From: Chrysaora quinquecirrha
Lineage: Eukaryota > Cnidaria > Scyphozoa > Semaeostomeae > Pelagiidae
Length of the DNA stretch: 64,000 bases
NCBI GenBank assembly: GCA_014526335.1
Contig: JACTAT010000201.1
Coordinates: forward strand, 51,501 to 115,500
Reading direction: 5' to 3'
The notes below the pieces were generated by a model, which saw only the letters and a program-made list of their open reading frames with translations, made no database searches and was not told the DNA's origin. A program made the translations under genes and the position numbers. Shown piece after piece: positions 53,684-64,000 of this stretch; positions within the stretch are counted from its first letter, which is position 1, and every line of letters begins with the position of its first letter.

Positions 53684-54549
53684 TCCTTGGTCCTGTTCCT
53701 CAGTCTTGATATTGTTCAGATTTTCTATCACATTCCTTGGTCCTCTTCCTCAGACTTTTAACTGTTCATGTTCCTTAATCCTGAAATCATTCATTGGGTC
53801 CAGTCCAATTTCTTTGTCCTTTTTCTTATTCCTGAAATTACTGATAGTCTTCAGTCCTGTTCCTTTATCCTGTTCCTTAGTCCTAAAATTATTCATGGTC
53901 TTCATTCCCGTTCCTTCATCTTGTTCCTTAGTCCTGAATTTATTCAGGGTTTTCAGTCCCATTCCTTAGTCCTGTTCCTCAGTCCTGAAATTACTCATGG
54001 TCTTCAATCCCATTCCCTAGTCCTGTTCCTCAGTCCTGAAATTACTCATAGTCTGGCATCCTATTCCTTAGTCCTGTTCCTCATTCTTGAATTACTCATG
54101 GTCTTCAGTGCTGTTCCTTATTCCTGTTTCTCAGTCCTGAAATTACTCATGGTCTTTTGTCCCATTCATAAGGCCTGTTCCTCAGTCCTTAAATTACTCA
54201 TGGTCTTCAGTCCCATTCCTTAGTCCTGTGCCTCAGTCCTGAAATTACTCATGGTTTTCAGCCCCATTCCTTAGTGCTGTTCCTCAGTCCTGAAATTACT
54301 CGTGGTGTTCAGTTCTGTTCCTAATTCCTGTTTCTCAGCCCTGAAATTATTCATGGTCTTCAGTCCCATTGTTTAGTCCTGTTCCTCAGTCCTGAAATTA
54401 CTCATGGTCTTCAGTTCCACTAATTTATTCTGTTTCTCAGTCCTGAAATTACTCGGTCTTAAATCCCATTCCTTAGCCCTGTTCTTCAGTCCTGAAACTA
54501 TTCATGGTATTCAGCCCTCTTCCTTAGTTCTGTTCCTCGGCATGTTTCT
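53684..54549. repeat. 51-bp minisatellite, copy 2
   Basis: Same unit number and variants as at 2,870-3,735, which argues against long independent evolution of the two copies. Confidence 0.9.
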
Positions 54550-57500
54550 AAGCCATTTAGTTAGTCAATTTTTTCGTTTTGTTGAAAGTTTTAGCTTTCT
54601 AGGCGTCCTTATTTCCTTCCTTCTGAAATGATCCTTGATAAAAAGTGTAGCAATAAAAAAGATTGAACACATTCTCCGTCTAATCATGGAGATTCGGTCC
54701 TGTGTGAGGAACTCAGGTTTACTGCAGGATACTGTTTGTCTTTTGGTCGTTTAGTAGTCCTGTTTGTCTTTTAGCAGTTTTATTGTCCTGTTTCATACTA
54801 CATAGTCAGATACTGCTATCAAGCCAGCTTATACTTCAGGATGACATTTGGTTTTGATGACTTTCAAATGAACTCTTTACAAACATTTTCAAAAGGGTTT
54901 TTGTTTTGCTTTGATTGAAACACAATTCTGAATAAGCCTTTTAAATCAGGTAATGGCATTTTGTTTCAATTGAAAGGGATAAAAGCATTAACATGATGCG
55001 ATTGAAGCCGGGGGACTGAATTTTCCTGTAAATATCAACGTTAAAACCTTTTTAGATCTAGAAAAGTTGTTATTTCCTAGTAAATAATCCAGGTATACAT
55101 GAAAATTAGTAGATATATTCAGTCAGCTTCGTTACTTGTAGTCATCATTATGCTTGTTAGGGAGACAAACAACCTAAAGTCTGGTGACCGTTTCAATCAC
55201 AAATCTCTATGTCTTGAACGCATGTGCAGTAATGTTTTTCTCAAGTTTCGTTTGAAGAGAATATCGATTTCAAATTTCAGTAATGGCGGACATCAATGAG
55301 CGTTGATGGGAGAAGCAAGGCGTTGGAAGATCTCCATAAACGTAGGCACTGGAAAGGATGAAAATTCTATCCAATGCATATTAGATGGCGTTTTCTCCAA
55401 TGACGTCCTTATTCCAAAAGAGTTCCATAGAATTTGTGAAATTTTACTGTCTTTTCAAGTCCTTAGCATATGAATATGCCAAGCCAGACTTGTTCAAAAT
55501 TGACATCAAGCTCTTGCTACAAGTTAGAGATGCTTCGTTTGAAATAGCATTATGGACAGGGTTGATGATTCTATAATCATTTCTTGTCTGATGGAGTTTA
55601 TTACAATACATTTAAATGATGAAGTTCTATCTGCGACAACATCACAAAAGCAGAATGAAAGGAATACTACATATTTCTGTCCCAACTCTGAAGTCAGATA
55701 CTAAGCTTTCGTTGCTGTCAATTGATTTTAACACTGTCAGGTGTTTTGAAAAATGACATGACAAAAGACTAGCAGTGAAGAAGACGAGCGTTTCAGGAGG
55801 ATGAGGCTTTCTCTTTTGTCCAAAAGCTCTCAAAAGATTTGCAAGCCTTCATTAACTTTTGAATGAAATTCATTCCTCAGTTTTGTTACAATATATTTGC
55901 TGTCATAATCAGGCTGAAAGCTTATTTAATTTATCTTTTGGCAATGCTCTTGAATAGATCTAAATGATTCAAAGTAGTTTTTGCAAGCTAATCAACAAAA
56001 AATTTTTGTAGCAAAAGTTTTTTCCACGCCAGATCATCCTTCTAATATTCATTTATGATCACACTGAAAAACAAACAGGTACATGATAAACTAATGATGT
56101 CACGTAGCCAAAGATTTTGTAGTATGTTGGGGAAAATTTATTTGCAAGAATGGAACATATCTGAGATATTTTTTAAACCTGATTAAATTGTAAATAATTA
56201 AAGTGGTTGGTACTATTTCATTGCTTACAAAATTTAACAAATCAGAAAAACTATAATTATCTTATATTATATTTCCAATATAGTGTTTAAGAAATGTGTT
56301 CAGGTCATAGTTGTAATTCTACCAACTATTCCAATGAAGGTGGCATATCAAGAGACTATTAGGATCATCCAAACCAGTCAGTCTAAAGAAAGTAATTGTA
56401 AGTTTTGTACTTTCCCAGTCTAGAATCTTACTTTGACGACCCCTTAGCTTTTTTCTAACAACTGGCTTCAGATTTGTTACATTATTGCATCCTGGAACTC
56501 AACTTTCTTCAGGAACTTTGTTGCCATCACAACTAAAAAACTGGGTGTACTAGCTGCTGAGTTTATATTACCAACAATACTAGATTTTGATACATAGCAG
56601 TCTTATTGTGGATGGGAGAAAATCCTGCAGAAGAAAAAATCTCAACACCAGGTTCAGAAGATATTGAAGTTGACACCTTAGATTTCCCTATTGCAACACC
56701 TCAATGGGGGCTAGATGATTTCAAAGTTGATTCCGAGGCAGGATCATTTTGACAAGGTAAAGATAATTTCTGTCATGCACCATTAACATACTGATTGTCG
56801 TGCCTTTTGAGAACATACTTTCCATCCTTGATAACTTCAAACCTCTAAAATACAATAGGCAATGCCTGAAGTGATAGTGCCTCTTTTCCTTTACTTTACA
56901 ATCAGGATGCTCACAGGGCTTTCCAGGTGTTATTTCTTTTACAAAATAGTCAAAATGATCCTGCTCTTGGAAGACTGCCACAGGCTTAAAAGGCTTAAAA
57001 AGAACAGGCTTAAAAACCCAAGTGGCCCTACACCAGCCTAACCTTCCTGCCTAAAACTAAGAGAACTTTGGACACTAGAACTGAATGTACTAATTTATGA
57101 CAAAATTAAAATTTAGAATTAAGAAAATTTAAAACCTCCTAGGCCTTCCCAATCACCAAGACAGTGAAACTCATCGCGAAACCATTAGGTGTTGATGCAA
57201 ATTCAGGCCGTTGTGTGCCTGCGTTCATGAAGCAAGACCATGATTGGTCCAAGACTTTAAACGAAAACAATAGTTTAGAACAATAGCAGCAGAGGTTCAT
57301 CTCCCCAACAGATGCAGTAAGAAGAATTTAACATAGAGTAAGCAAGCAATCTACGTCTGGGATGTAGACAAAAGATTCTAATGGGGCAAGACAATGCCTT
57401 TTCCCTGTTTACCCCAGAAACGGTAGCAGTTAGAAAAGATATGGCAAGCCATGGCTCAACTCCAGAATAGGTTGCAGAGAAGGGTGCAGGTTTGAGAAGC

Positions 57501-57576
57501 GTAACATAAACTGCCACTGAGGAGATGGTCTGACAAAATTGTTGTCTTGACTACTACAAAATTAGTATTTCAGACT
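54550..57576. other. Non-coding region, copy 2
   Basis: It matches 3,736-6,762, including the possible zinc-finger remnant at 56,721-56,981. No supported gene. Confidence 0.4.
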
Positions 57577-57586
57577 AGCTCGGCCG

Positions 57587-57701
57587 CTCACGCTACGCGC
57601 GAGGCGGCCATCGCTAGCTCCTGCGGAGGGCTTCTCGCCGCTTCGCGGCTCGCGGGCTACGCTTCGCGTCGCTCTGCTCGGTGGCACGTGCTCCGCACGT
57701 G
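57587..57701. repeat. GC-rich hairpin island, copy 2
   Basis: Stems are CTCACGC-TAC-GCGCGAG (one mismatch), CTCC-TGC-GGAG, GCCGC-TTC-GCGGC, ACGC-TTC-GCGT and CACGTGC-TCC-GCACGTG. The fourth stem differs completely from copy 1, and two short stretches are inserted or replaced around it, while flanks are identical. Confidence 0.85.
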
Positions 57702-57711
57702 GTCTCGCTAC

Positions 57712-58157
57712 TTGCAAACTCGTTGGGAGGCTGATCTATGCACATAGTAGTCGGCTATGCAAGAAATAAGGTGACTGACGTCATACATGCGCAGGATTTT
57801 AGTTGCTGTGATCGTTGGTAAGAATAAAATGCATCACGTGAACATCCGACCTGAATGGGAAATTCGTACGGACAGAATAGGAATCTAGAGTGACGTCACG
57901 TAACAGGAGGCTTTCCGTTTGAAATGTTATTGTTGAGGGTAAAAAGGCTCATGTGACCATCACAGCTGAGTGGGTAGCTCATAAGGAGGAAATAAGAATC
58001 TAGACTGGCGTTATGCACAAGGGGGGGTTTAGAATTGTAACCTTTCTCCTGGGGGTAAACAGGATAAAGTGAAATGTGGATGACATGGGAATGTAATATG
58101 ACAGAGTAAATATCGCAAACATCACTGACTATGCAAACATCGTTGCTAAGGGTGCAT
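57712..58157. other. Unique spacer, copy 2
   Basis: Matches 6,894-7,339. No gene is supported. Confidence 0.4.
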
Positions 58158-60686
58158 TTGCTTAGTTGCTCGGTTGCCCAGTTGCCCCATTGCTCTGGTT
58201 GCCCAGGTGGTAAGTTGCCCTGTTGCTCATTTCCCCATTTCTCACTTGCCCTGTTGCTTGGTTTCCCAGTGGCTAAGTTGCTCACTTGCCTAATTGCTTG
58301 GTTGCCCTGTTGCTGATTGGTTCGGTTTATTGGCTCAAAGTTACTTGGATTCCCAGTTGTCCGGTTGCCCAGTTGCAGCGTTGCTCTGGTTTTCCAGGTA
58401 CTCGGTGACCCGGTTGCTGATTTGCTCGGTTGCTTGGTTCCCAGTTGTTCAGTTTCCCAGCTTCCCAGTTGCCCAGTTGCTTGGTTTCCCAGTTGGCCAA
58501 TTGCTGGGTTGTTCAGTTGCGCCGTTGCTCTGGCTGCCCAGTTGGTCTGTTGCCGAGATGCTGACTTGCCAAGTTGCACGGCTTCCCAGTTGCACAGTTG
58601 CTCTGGTTGCCCAGTTGCTCAGTTGCCCAGTTGCCAAGTTGCTCATTTCCCCATTCTCGGTTGGACTGTTGCGCCGTTGGGTGGTTTCCCAGTTGCGAAG
58701 TTGTCAAGTTGCTCAGTTCCTCACTTGCCCGTTTGCTTGGTTGCCCTGTTGCTGATTTGCTGGGTTGCTCGGTTTTCAGTTGCCCAGTTGCTCGGTTGCC
58801 CAGTTGCGACGTTACTCTGGTTGCCCAGGTGTTCAGTTGCCCAGTTGCTCGGTTGACCTGTTGCAGCGTTGCTTGGTGGTCCAGCTGTGGAGTTTCCCAG
58901 TTGCCAAATGTCTTGGTTTCCAAGTTGCTCCGTTGCCCTGTTGCTTAGTTGCCGAGCTGCAGGGTTTCCGATTTGCCACGTTGACAAGTTGCTTAGTTGC
59001 ACACTTGCCCAATTGCTTGGCTGCCGTGTTGCTGATTTGCTCGGTAACTTGGTTCCTAGTGGTTCAGTTTCCCAGTTGCCCAGTTGCTCGGTTGCTCAGT
59101 GGCGCCGTTGCTCTGGTTGCCCAGTTGCCCAGATGCTGACTTGCCAAACTGCTTGGTTGCGGTGTTGCTCCGTTGCTTGATTTCCCAGCTGCGCGGTTTC
59201 CCAGTTGCTTAGTTTCTCAGTTGTGCACTTGTTCATTTACCCAACTGCCTGGTTGCCCTGTTGCTGATTTGCTCGGTTGCTTGTTTCCCAGTTGTTTAGT
59301 TTCCCAGCTTCCCAGTTGGCCAGTTGCTTTGTTTCCCAGTTGCCCAGTTGTGACCTTGCTCTGGTTGCCCAGGTGCTTAGTTGCCCAGTTGCTCCCTTGC
59401 GCAATTGCTCGGTTGCCCTGTTGCAGCGTTGCTTGGTTGCCAAGCTGTGGAGTTTCCTAGTTGCCAAATGTCTTGGTTTCCCAGTTGCCCATTTCTTCGG
59501 TTGCCCTGTTGGTTGGTTGCTGAGCTTCAGGGTTTCCCAGTTGCCACGTTGACAGGTTGCTCACTTGCCCAATGGCTTAGCTGCCCTGTTGCTGATTTGC
59601 TTGGTTGCTTGGTTCCCAGTTGTTCAGTTTCCGAGCTTCCCAGTTGCCCAGTTGCTCGGATACTCAGTTGCACCGTTGCTCTGGTTGCCAAGTTGCTAAA
59701 TTGCCCAGATGCTGACTTGCCAAACTGCTTGGTTGCGGTGTTGCTCCGTTGCTTGATTTCCCAGCTGCGCGGTTTCCCAGTTGCCCAGTTTCTCAGTTTT
59801 TCAGTTGCTCAGTTGCCCAGTTGTTCATTTGCCCTTTCTGGCTGGTTGCCCTGTTGCTGATTTGCTCGGTTAGCTACTTGGTTCCCAGTTGTTCAGTTTC
59901 CCAGCTTCCCAGTTGGCCAGTTGCTTGGTTTCCCAGTTGGCCAGTTGCTCGGTTGCTCAGTTGCACAGTTGCTCTGGTTACCCAGTTGCTGAGTTGCCCA
60001 GTTGCCAAGTTGCTAGTTTCCCCATTCTCGGTTGGCCTGTTGCACCGTTGGGTGGTTTCCCTGTTCCGAAGTTGTCAAGTTGCTCAGTTCCTCACTTACC
60101 CAATTGCTTGGTTTCCAGTTGCCGAGATGCTCGGTTGCCCAGTTGCGATGTTGCTCTTGTTGCCCAGGTGCTCAGTTGCCCAGTTGCCCCCTTGCGCAAT
60201 TGCCCGGTTGCAGCGTTGCTTGCTTGCTCAGCTGTGGAGTTTCCCAGTTGCCAAATGTCTTTGTTTCCAAGTTGCCCAGTTGCTCGGTTGCCCTGTTGCT
60301 TGTTTGCCGAGTTTCGGGATTTCTCAGTTGCCACGTTGAAAAGTTGCTCAGTTGCCCAGTTGCTGACTTGGCCAATTGCTTGGCTGCCGTGTTGCTGATT
60401 TGCTCCGTTGCTTGGTTGCCCAGTTGCTCAGTTGGCCAGTCGCTCGGTTGCGCTGTTGCTTCGTGATTTTGTTATGAAGATGCCTAGTTACTTGGCTGCC
60501 CAGTTGCTAGTTTGCTTTATTTCCTAGTTTGTCAGTTGCTCAGTTGCCCAGTTGCTGGGTTGCGTACTTGCTCTGTTGCCCAGTTGTGTAGCTGCTCGGT
60601 TGCCCAGTTGCTTGGCTGCTCTGTTGGTTAGTTGCCGAGTTGCAGAGCTGCTCGTTTGCCCAGTTGCCGAGTTGCCGTGTTGCTTA
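58158..60686. repeat. Degenerate 8-bp tandem array, copy 2
   Basis: Matches 7,340-9,868 with the same higher-order phrases; one substitution was noticed near 58,348. Confidence 0.93.
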
Positions 60687-61484
60687 TGTAGAAAAGCCTG
60701 CCTTCGATTCAATTCTTGGCCCGAAAGCCTGCAGGCTAGATACTCAAAAACTGAGTTCAAACGAAACGAATCTTAGGTTCGGATCAAACGACAAAATCAA
60801 AGAGGACTGTATAATGTTCGAATAAAACAACAACGAAATTCTAAATACTAAAACAACACAGAATAGAGTACGCAATTGTAACCCAATCTAAATACAATTA
60901 AACGACAACGAAAAACAAAGACTATCAACATCAACGATTCAGTACGATTTCAAACACGATAAGGAATTTTGTCACCTGGTGGTATTCGTCAATACTTCCT
61001 TTCCATTTACAGTTCCATATTCAGCAGAGTAATATTTATATCCTTTCAATGCAAGTGTTTAAGTCTTGTCAAAAATCCAAATTCCCTTCAGCGATAAATT
61101 CTTTTCAATAAAGTTCAGTTATAAAATCCAGCGAGCATATATCAAACGACTATTTCCAAGAGTAGCTTATATCACAAGAGTGTATCCAAATCCAAGAGTA
61201 TATTCAGCGAGTGTATCCATAAACAAGAGTATATCAAATAAGTTTACGTGTTTCATCAAAGTAAGTTCATAGTTTCATAGTTCAGCAGTTTAAACACGTT
61301 CGATGAATCCAACGATTTCAATGTCTACTTCACGATTCAAGACTCAAAATTCAAGACAAAAAACAAACAACCTCAGAATCCATCAAAAACAAGGCAATAA
61401 AAATTCCTCGACATGCATGCTTCAAAAGAACCAATCAACAAACCATCAGGGTTGACGCACGTAACTAATTCGATTTATTGTACA
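60687..61484 (-). repeat. BEL 3' LTR, copy 2
   Basis: It matches 9,869-10,664 with two single-A insertions near 61,390 and 61,402, and is followed by the same polypurine tract (61,485-61,495). Confidence 0.95.
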
Positions 61485-61511
61485 CTCCCCCCTTGACCAG
61501 TTCAGTATCAC

Positions 61512-63260
61512 CTAGAACTCTTCTTCATTCTCGAACTGGTCAATAATCTTAAATGACTCTTCTGCAACAGCAGCAGCTGCACGCTTTGTTCTTCGGGTGG
61601 TCATTTCAGTTTCATCTTCTTCATTTACAATTTGATTTTCTTGACCTTGACCGATTTGAGTTTCTAGCGGATATAATTTCTGCAACGGTCTCTCTATCTT
61701 TTGTCCATTTGCAATCAATAATCTCGCACCTCTTACAACATCGTCTTTTCCTTTCATAAGCCTTGTAATTCGTCCTAAATTCCAGAATGAGCGATTTGTG
61801 TGTTTCTCTCCTTCTATAAGTACGACATCTCCTTCCTTGACTGGTGACGTTGTCTCCTTTCTCTTAGATATTCGGTGTTGCTCCCGCAAGTTGATTAAAT
61901 ATTCGAGCTTCCAGCGTCTTCGATAATGATCTAGTAATTTTGACAAATGTGTAGCGCGACCTCTTAAAGTTTCACTGTTATTGGGGAAGTCTGGATCTTC
62001 AGTAGAGTCATCGTGGTGTTTAGTAGGTAACTGGAGAAGTCTCTTTCCTATTATTAGGTGCGACGGTGTCAATGCTTCTTCGAGACTTTCAGGATAAATG
62101 TACGTCAAAGGACGAGAATTCAATACACCTTCAATTTCAATCAGGACTGTCTGTAGTTCGTTGAATGTCAAGTTAGCTTTGCCGATGCATTTTTTCAAAC
62201 TTATCTTCACAGATTTAATTAATCTCTCGTAGAAGCCACCCCACCAGGGGGCCCTTGCAAGATTGAATTTCCAGATTATAGCCTTTTCGGCAAGTAAGCA
62301 TCGTAGTTCTGATGATTGAATAATTCTTCTTAAGGTTTTCGAGAATGCCTTAAATGTCTTCGCATTATCTGTAACGATGATACTCGGGATTCCTCTACGG
62401 CTGATGAATCTGCGAAAGCATAATGCAAATGACTGCGCACTAAGATCTTGTACGAGTTCCAAATGTACAGCTCTAGTTGAACCGCATGTAATCGAGCTAT
62501 GTACACTTTCTTACTTTCTCTTGAAGAACTCTTTATGAACAACGGCCCAGCAAAATCGATGCCTGCAGATGCAAATGCACTGTCATGTTTGACTCTGAAT
62601 TCTGGTAACTGACTTTGTTTCGGTGTACCGTACGATAAACCTTCTAATTTCTTGCACAGTTTGCATTTATGAATTGTTTTCTTCACAACCTGACGACCTC
62701 AGATGATCCAGTTTTTCGATCGGAGTTCCAGTAAAGTATCTTTAGTTCCACTGTGTAAGACGTTCTTATGACATTTGCATATGATAAGTGTAGTAACATA
62801 GTGATCTCTAGGAATCAATATCGGGTATTTCGTTTCGTAGGTAAGATCTGCATGTTCGAGTCGTCCTTGACAGCGAATAATTCCGTCATCATCTATAAAT
62901 GTTCTTAATTGTTTCTCAACTTCGCGAAGCTTTTCCCCTTTAAGAGTAGATTGCATATCTCTTATCCAGTAAATTTCGGCCTTTTGTAGGTCTTCGGTTG
63001 TTATCCTTTCTTTGTTCTTAGATTTACTTCGACATTTCTGAATAAATCGTGAGGACGTATGCCGTTACTCGGAGGAGCCTTTCATATGAGCTGTATCTCA
63101 TGCAGTCAATGACTTTTGATATACAGGGCTGTTCTCTGGTATCAACCAGGAGTGTTGTGTTTGCTGTGCCTTTGCAAGAGGACCTCAATTCTTGTAAGCA
63201 GGTTTCAGGAGGTTCGGTTGGATTACATTCTTTAGGCCACTCTGTTTCATCCTTTATCAA
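61512..63260 (-). pseudogene. BEL/Pao integrase region, copy 2
   Basis: Identical to 10,692-12,439 apart from one inserted base near 63,050, which splits the N-terminal frame into 62,699-62,956 and 63,024-63,260. The catalytic Asp and Glu motifs are as in copy 1. Confidence 0.88.
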
Positions 63261-63725
63261 CCACTCTGGTCCCTTGAACCAACGAGAATCTTCTGTCAGG
63301 TTTGCTGGATTGCTGTTTCTGGTCGGAATATCAGCTGGATTTTGATGCCCTGGACAATGATTCCAGACATCTCTTGGTGTAAGCTTTCTAATTTCTTGAA
63401 CACGATTCTTTCCACTCCTTCTGCTCGCCGTTTATCCAGTAGAATGCAACGATGGAGTCGGTCCAGCATCTGACTATTGTCACATTAAACAGAGGGGTTA
63501 ATGCTTGCTTTACCAAACTGATAAGTCTAGCGAGAATAAGCGCAGATAAAAGTTCAAGTCTAGGTAGAGTTATCTTTCCGAGTGGTGCGACTCTTGACTT
63601 TGACATGACGAGATTGACCTTAGATTTTCCGTTGAGTTATCTTTGCATATACACAAGCAGCATAGGCCTGTTCTGAACTATCACAGAATCCCATCAACTG
63701 TATCTCAGAGGGTTTCTCCCTTATA
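63261..63725 (-). pseudogene. BEL/Pao RNase H region, copy 2
   Basis: Same as 12,440-12,904, with CWTDSIVAFYWI visible. Confidence 0.8.
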
Positions 63726-64000
63726 TCAGAAAAGTAGTATCTTTGTACTGAGATTTTTACTTACACGCATTATTTGAGCTGTGAGTTTCGTCAGTTCATC
63801 ATTCAGGTATTTGGGAAGAGCTTCATCCCATCCAATCTTTCCAAGAAATAACTTTTGGAGAAAAACTTTCAATGGTGTTGTAACCGGAGAGATAAGTCCA
63901 ACAGGATCAAAGATTCTTGCAATGAGACTCAATACACTGCGTTTTGTTGCTTCTGTTTTACGAAAACTACCAATTAGTTTTGAGAGTTCGAAAATGAATG
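63726..64000 (-). pseudogene. BEL/Pao reverse transcriptase, C-terminal end only
   Basis: The thumb segment with LIARIFDPVGLISP is present; the YADD box lies beyond the window end. Confidence 0.8.

Larger units (their letters stand above)
52031..64000. repeat. Long direct repeat, copy 2
   Basis: Near-identical to 1,217-13,179. It starts at the gap edge and runs past the window end. See copy 1 for the list of differences. Confidence 0.97.
60687..64000 (-). mobile_element. BEL/Pao retrotransposon, copy 2, cut by window end
   Basis: This is the same element and insertion point as at 9,869. The 3' LTR, integrase, RNase H and the end of reverse transcriptase are visible; the rest lies beyond the window. 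It shares the frame breaks of copy 1 and has one more: an added G near 63,050. Confidence 0.95.

Overview
This window is a transposon-dense, AT-rich piece of an animal nuclear genome, probably a marine invertebrate (cnidarian-like by its mix of elements, but the species cannot be fixed from the sequence). The reasons are canonical GT-AG introns, BEL/Pao LTR retrotransposons (known only from animals), a Polinton/Maverick (adintovirus-like) element, a MADF-type PIF/Harbinger transposon, a non-LTR retrotransposon and abundant minisatellites. No bacterial operon logic is present. Almost every coding region is mobile-element derived and broken by frameshifts or stops.

Layout. 1-7.3 kb: mostly non-coding, with two possible minus-strand host exons, a 51-bp minisatellite and a small island of GC-rich hairpins. 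7.34-9.87 kb: a degenerate 8-bp array (GTTGCYCR). 9,869-17,091: a BEL/Pao element on the minus strand with both LTRs, inserted in that array. 17.1-19.45 kb: AT-rich dispersed and tandem repeats, then a GC-richer unknown segment. 19.45-21.8 kb: a decayed 5'-truncated LINE (minus). About 21.8-51.5 kb: a Polinton carrying a spliced RING-like gene, small basic virion-type proteins, a packaging ATPase, an integrase, two penton-like proteins, a capsid protein, an adenain-type protease and a protein-primed DNA polymerase B on the opposite strand; its right end falls in an assembly gap.

The Polinton has been invaded at least three times. A Harbinger element (23,947-27,127) sits in a small basic-protein gene with a TAA target duplication. 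A short DNA element (about 30,253-31,050) cuts the integrase tail. A 12.9-kb block (32,963-45,860) sits in the second penton-like gene. That block is bounded by a 26-bp duplication of Polinton sequence and begins and ends with the same 223-bp piece of a BEL/Pao integrase, as if a 12,672-bp circle or tandem unit had been inserted as a terminally redundant linear molecule. Inside it are the 3' part of a BEL element with its LTR, a spliced KDZ/CxC5-like gene (+), a 117-bp in-frame minisatellite and a multi-exon minus-strand gene with OTU, PHD-like and Ulp1/C48 signatures.

A 500-N gap (51,531-52,030) is followed by a second, more than 99% identical copy of positions 1,217 to about 13,179, running to the window end. 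This is either a recent 50.8-kb-period duplication or a false duplication by the assembler. The two copies differ clearly only in the hairpin island.
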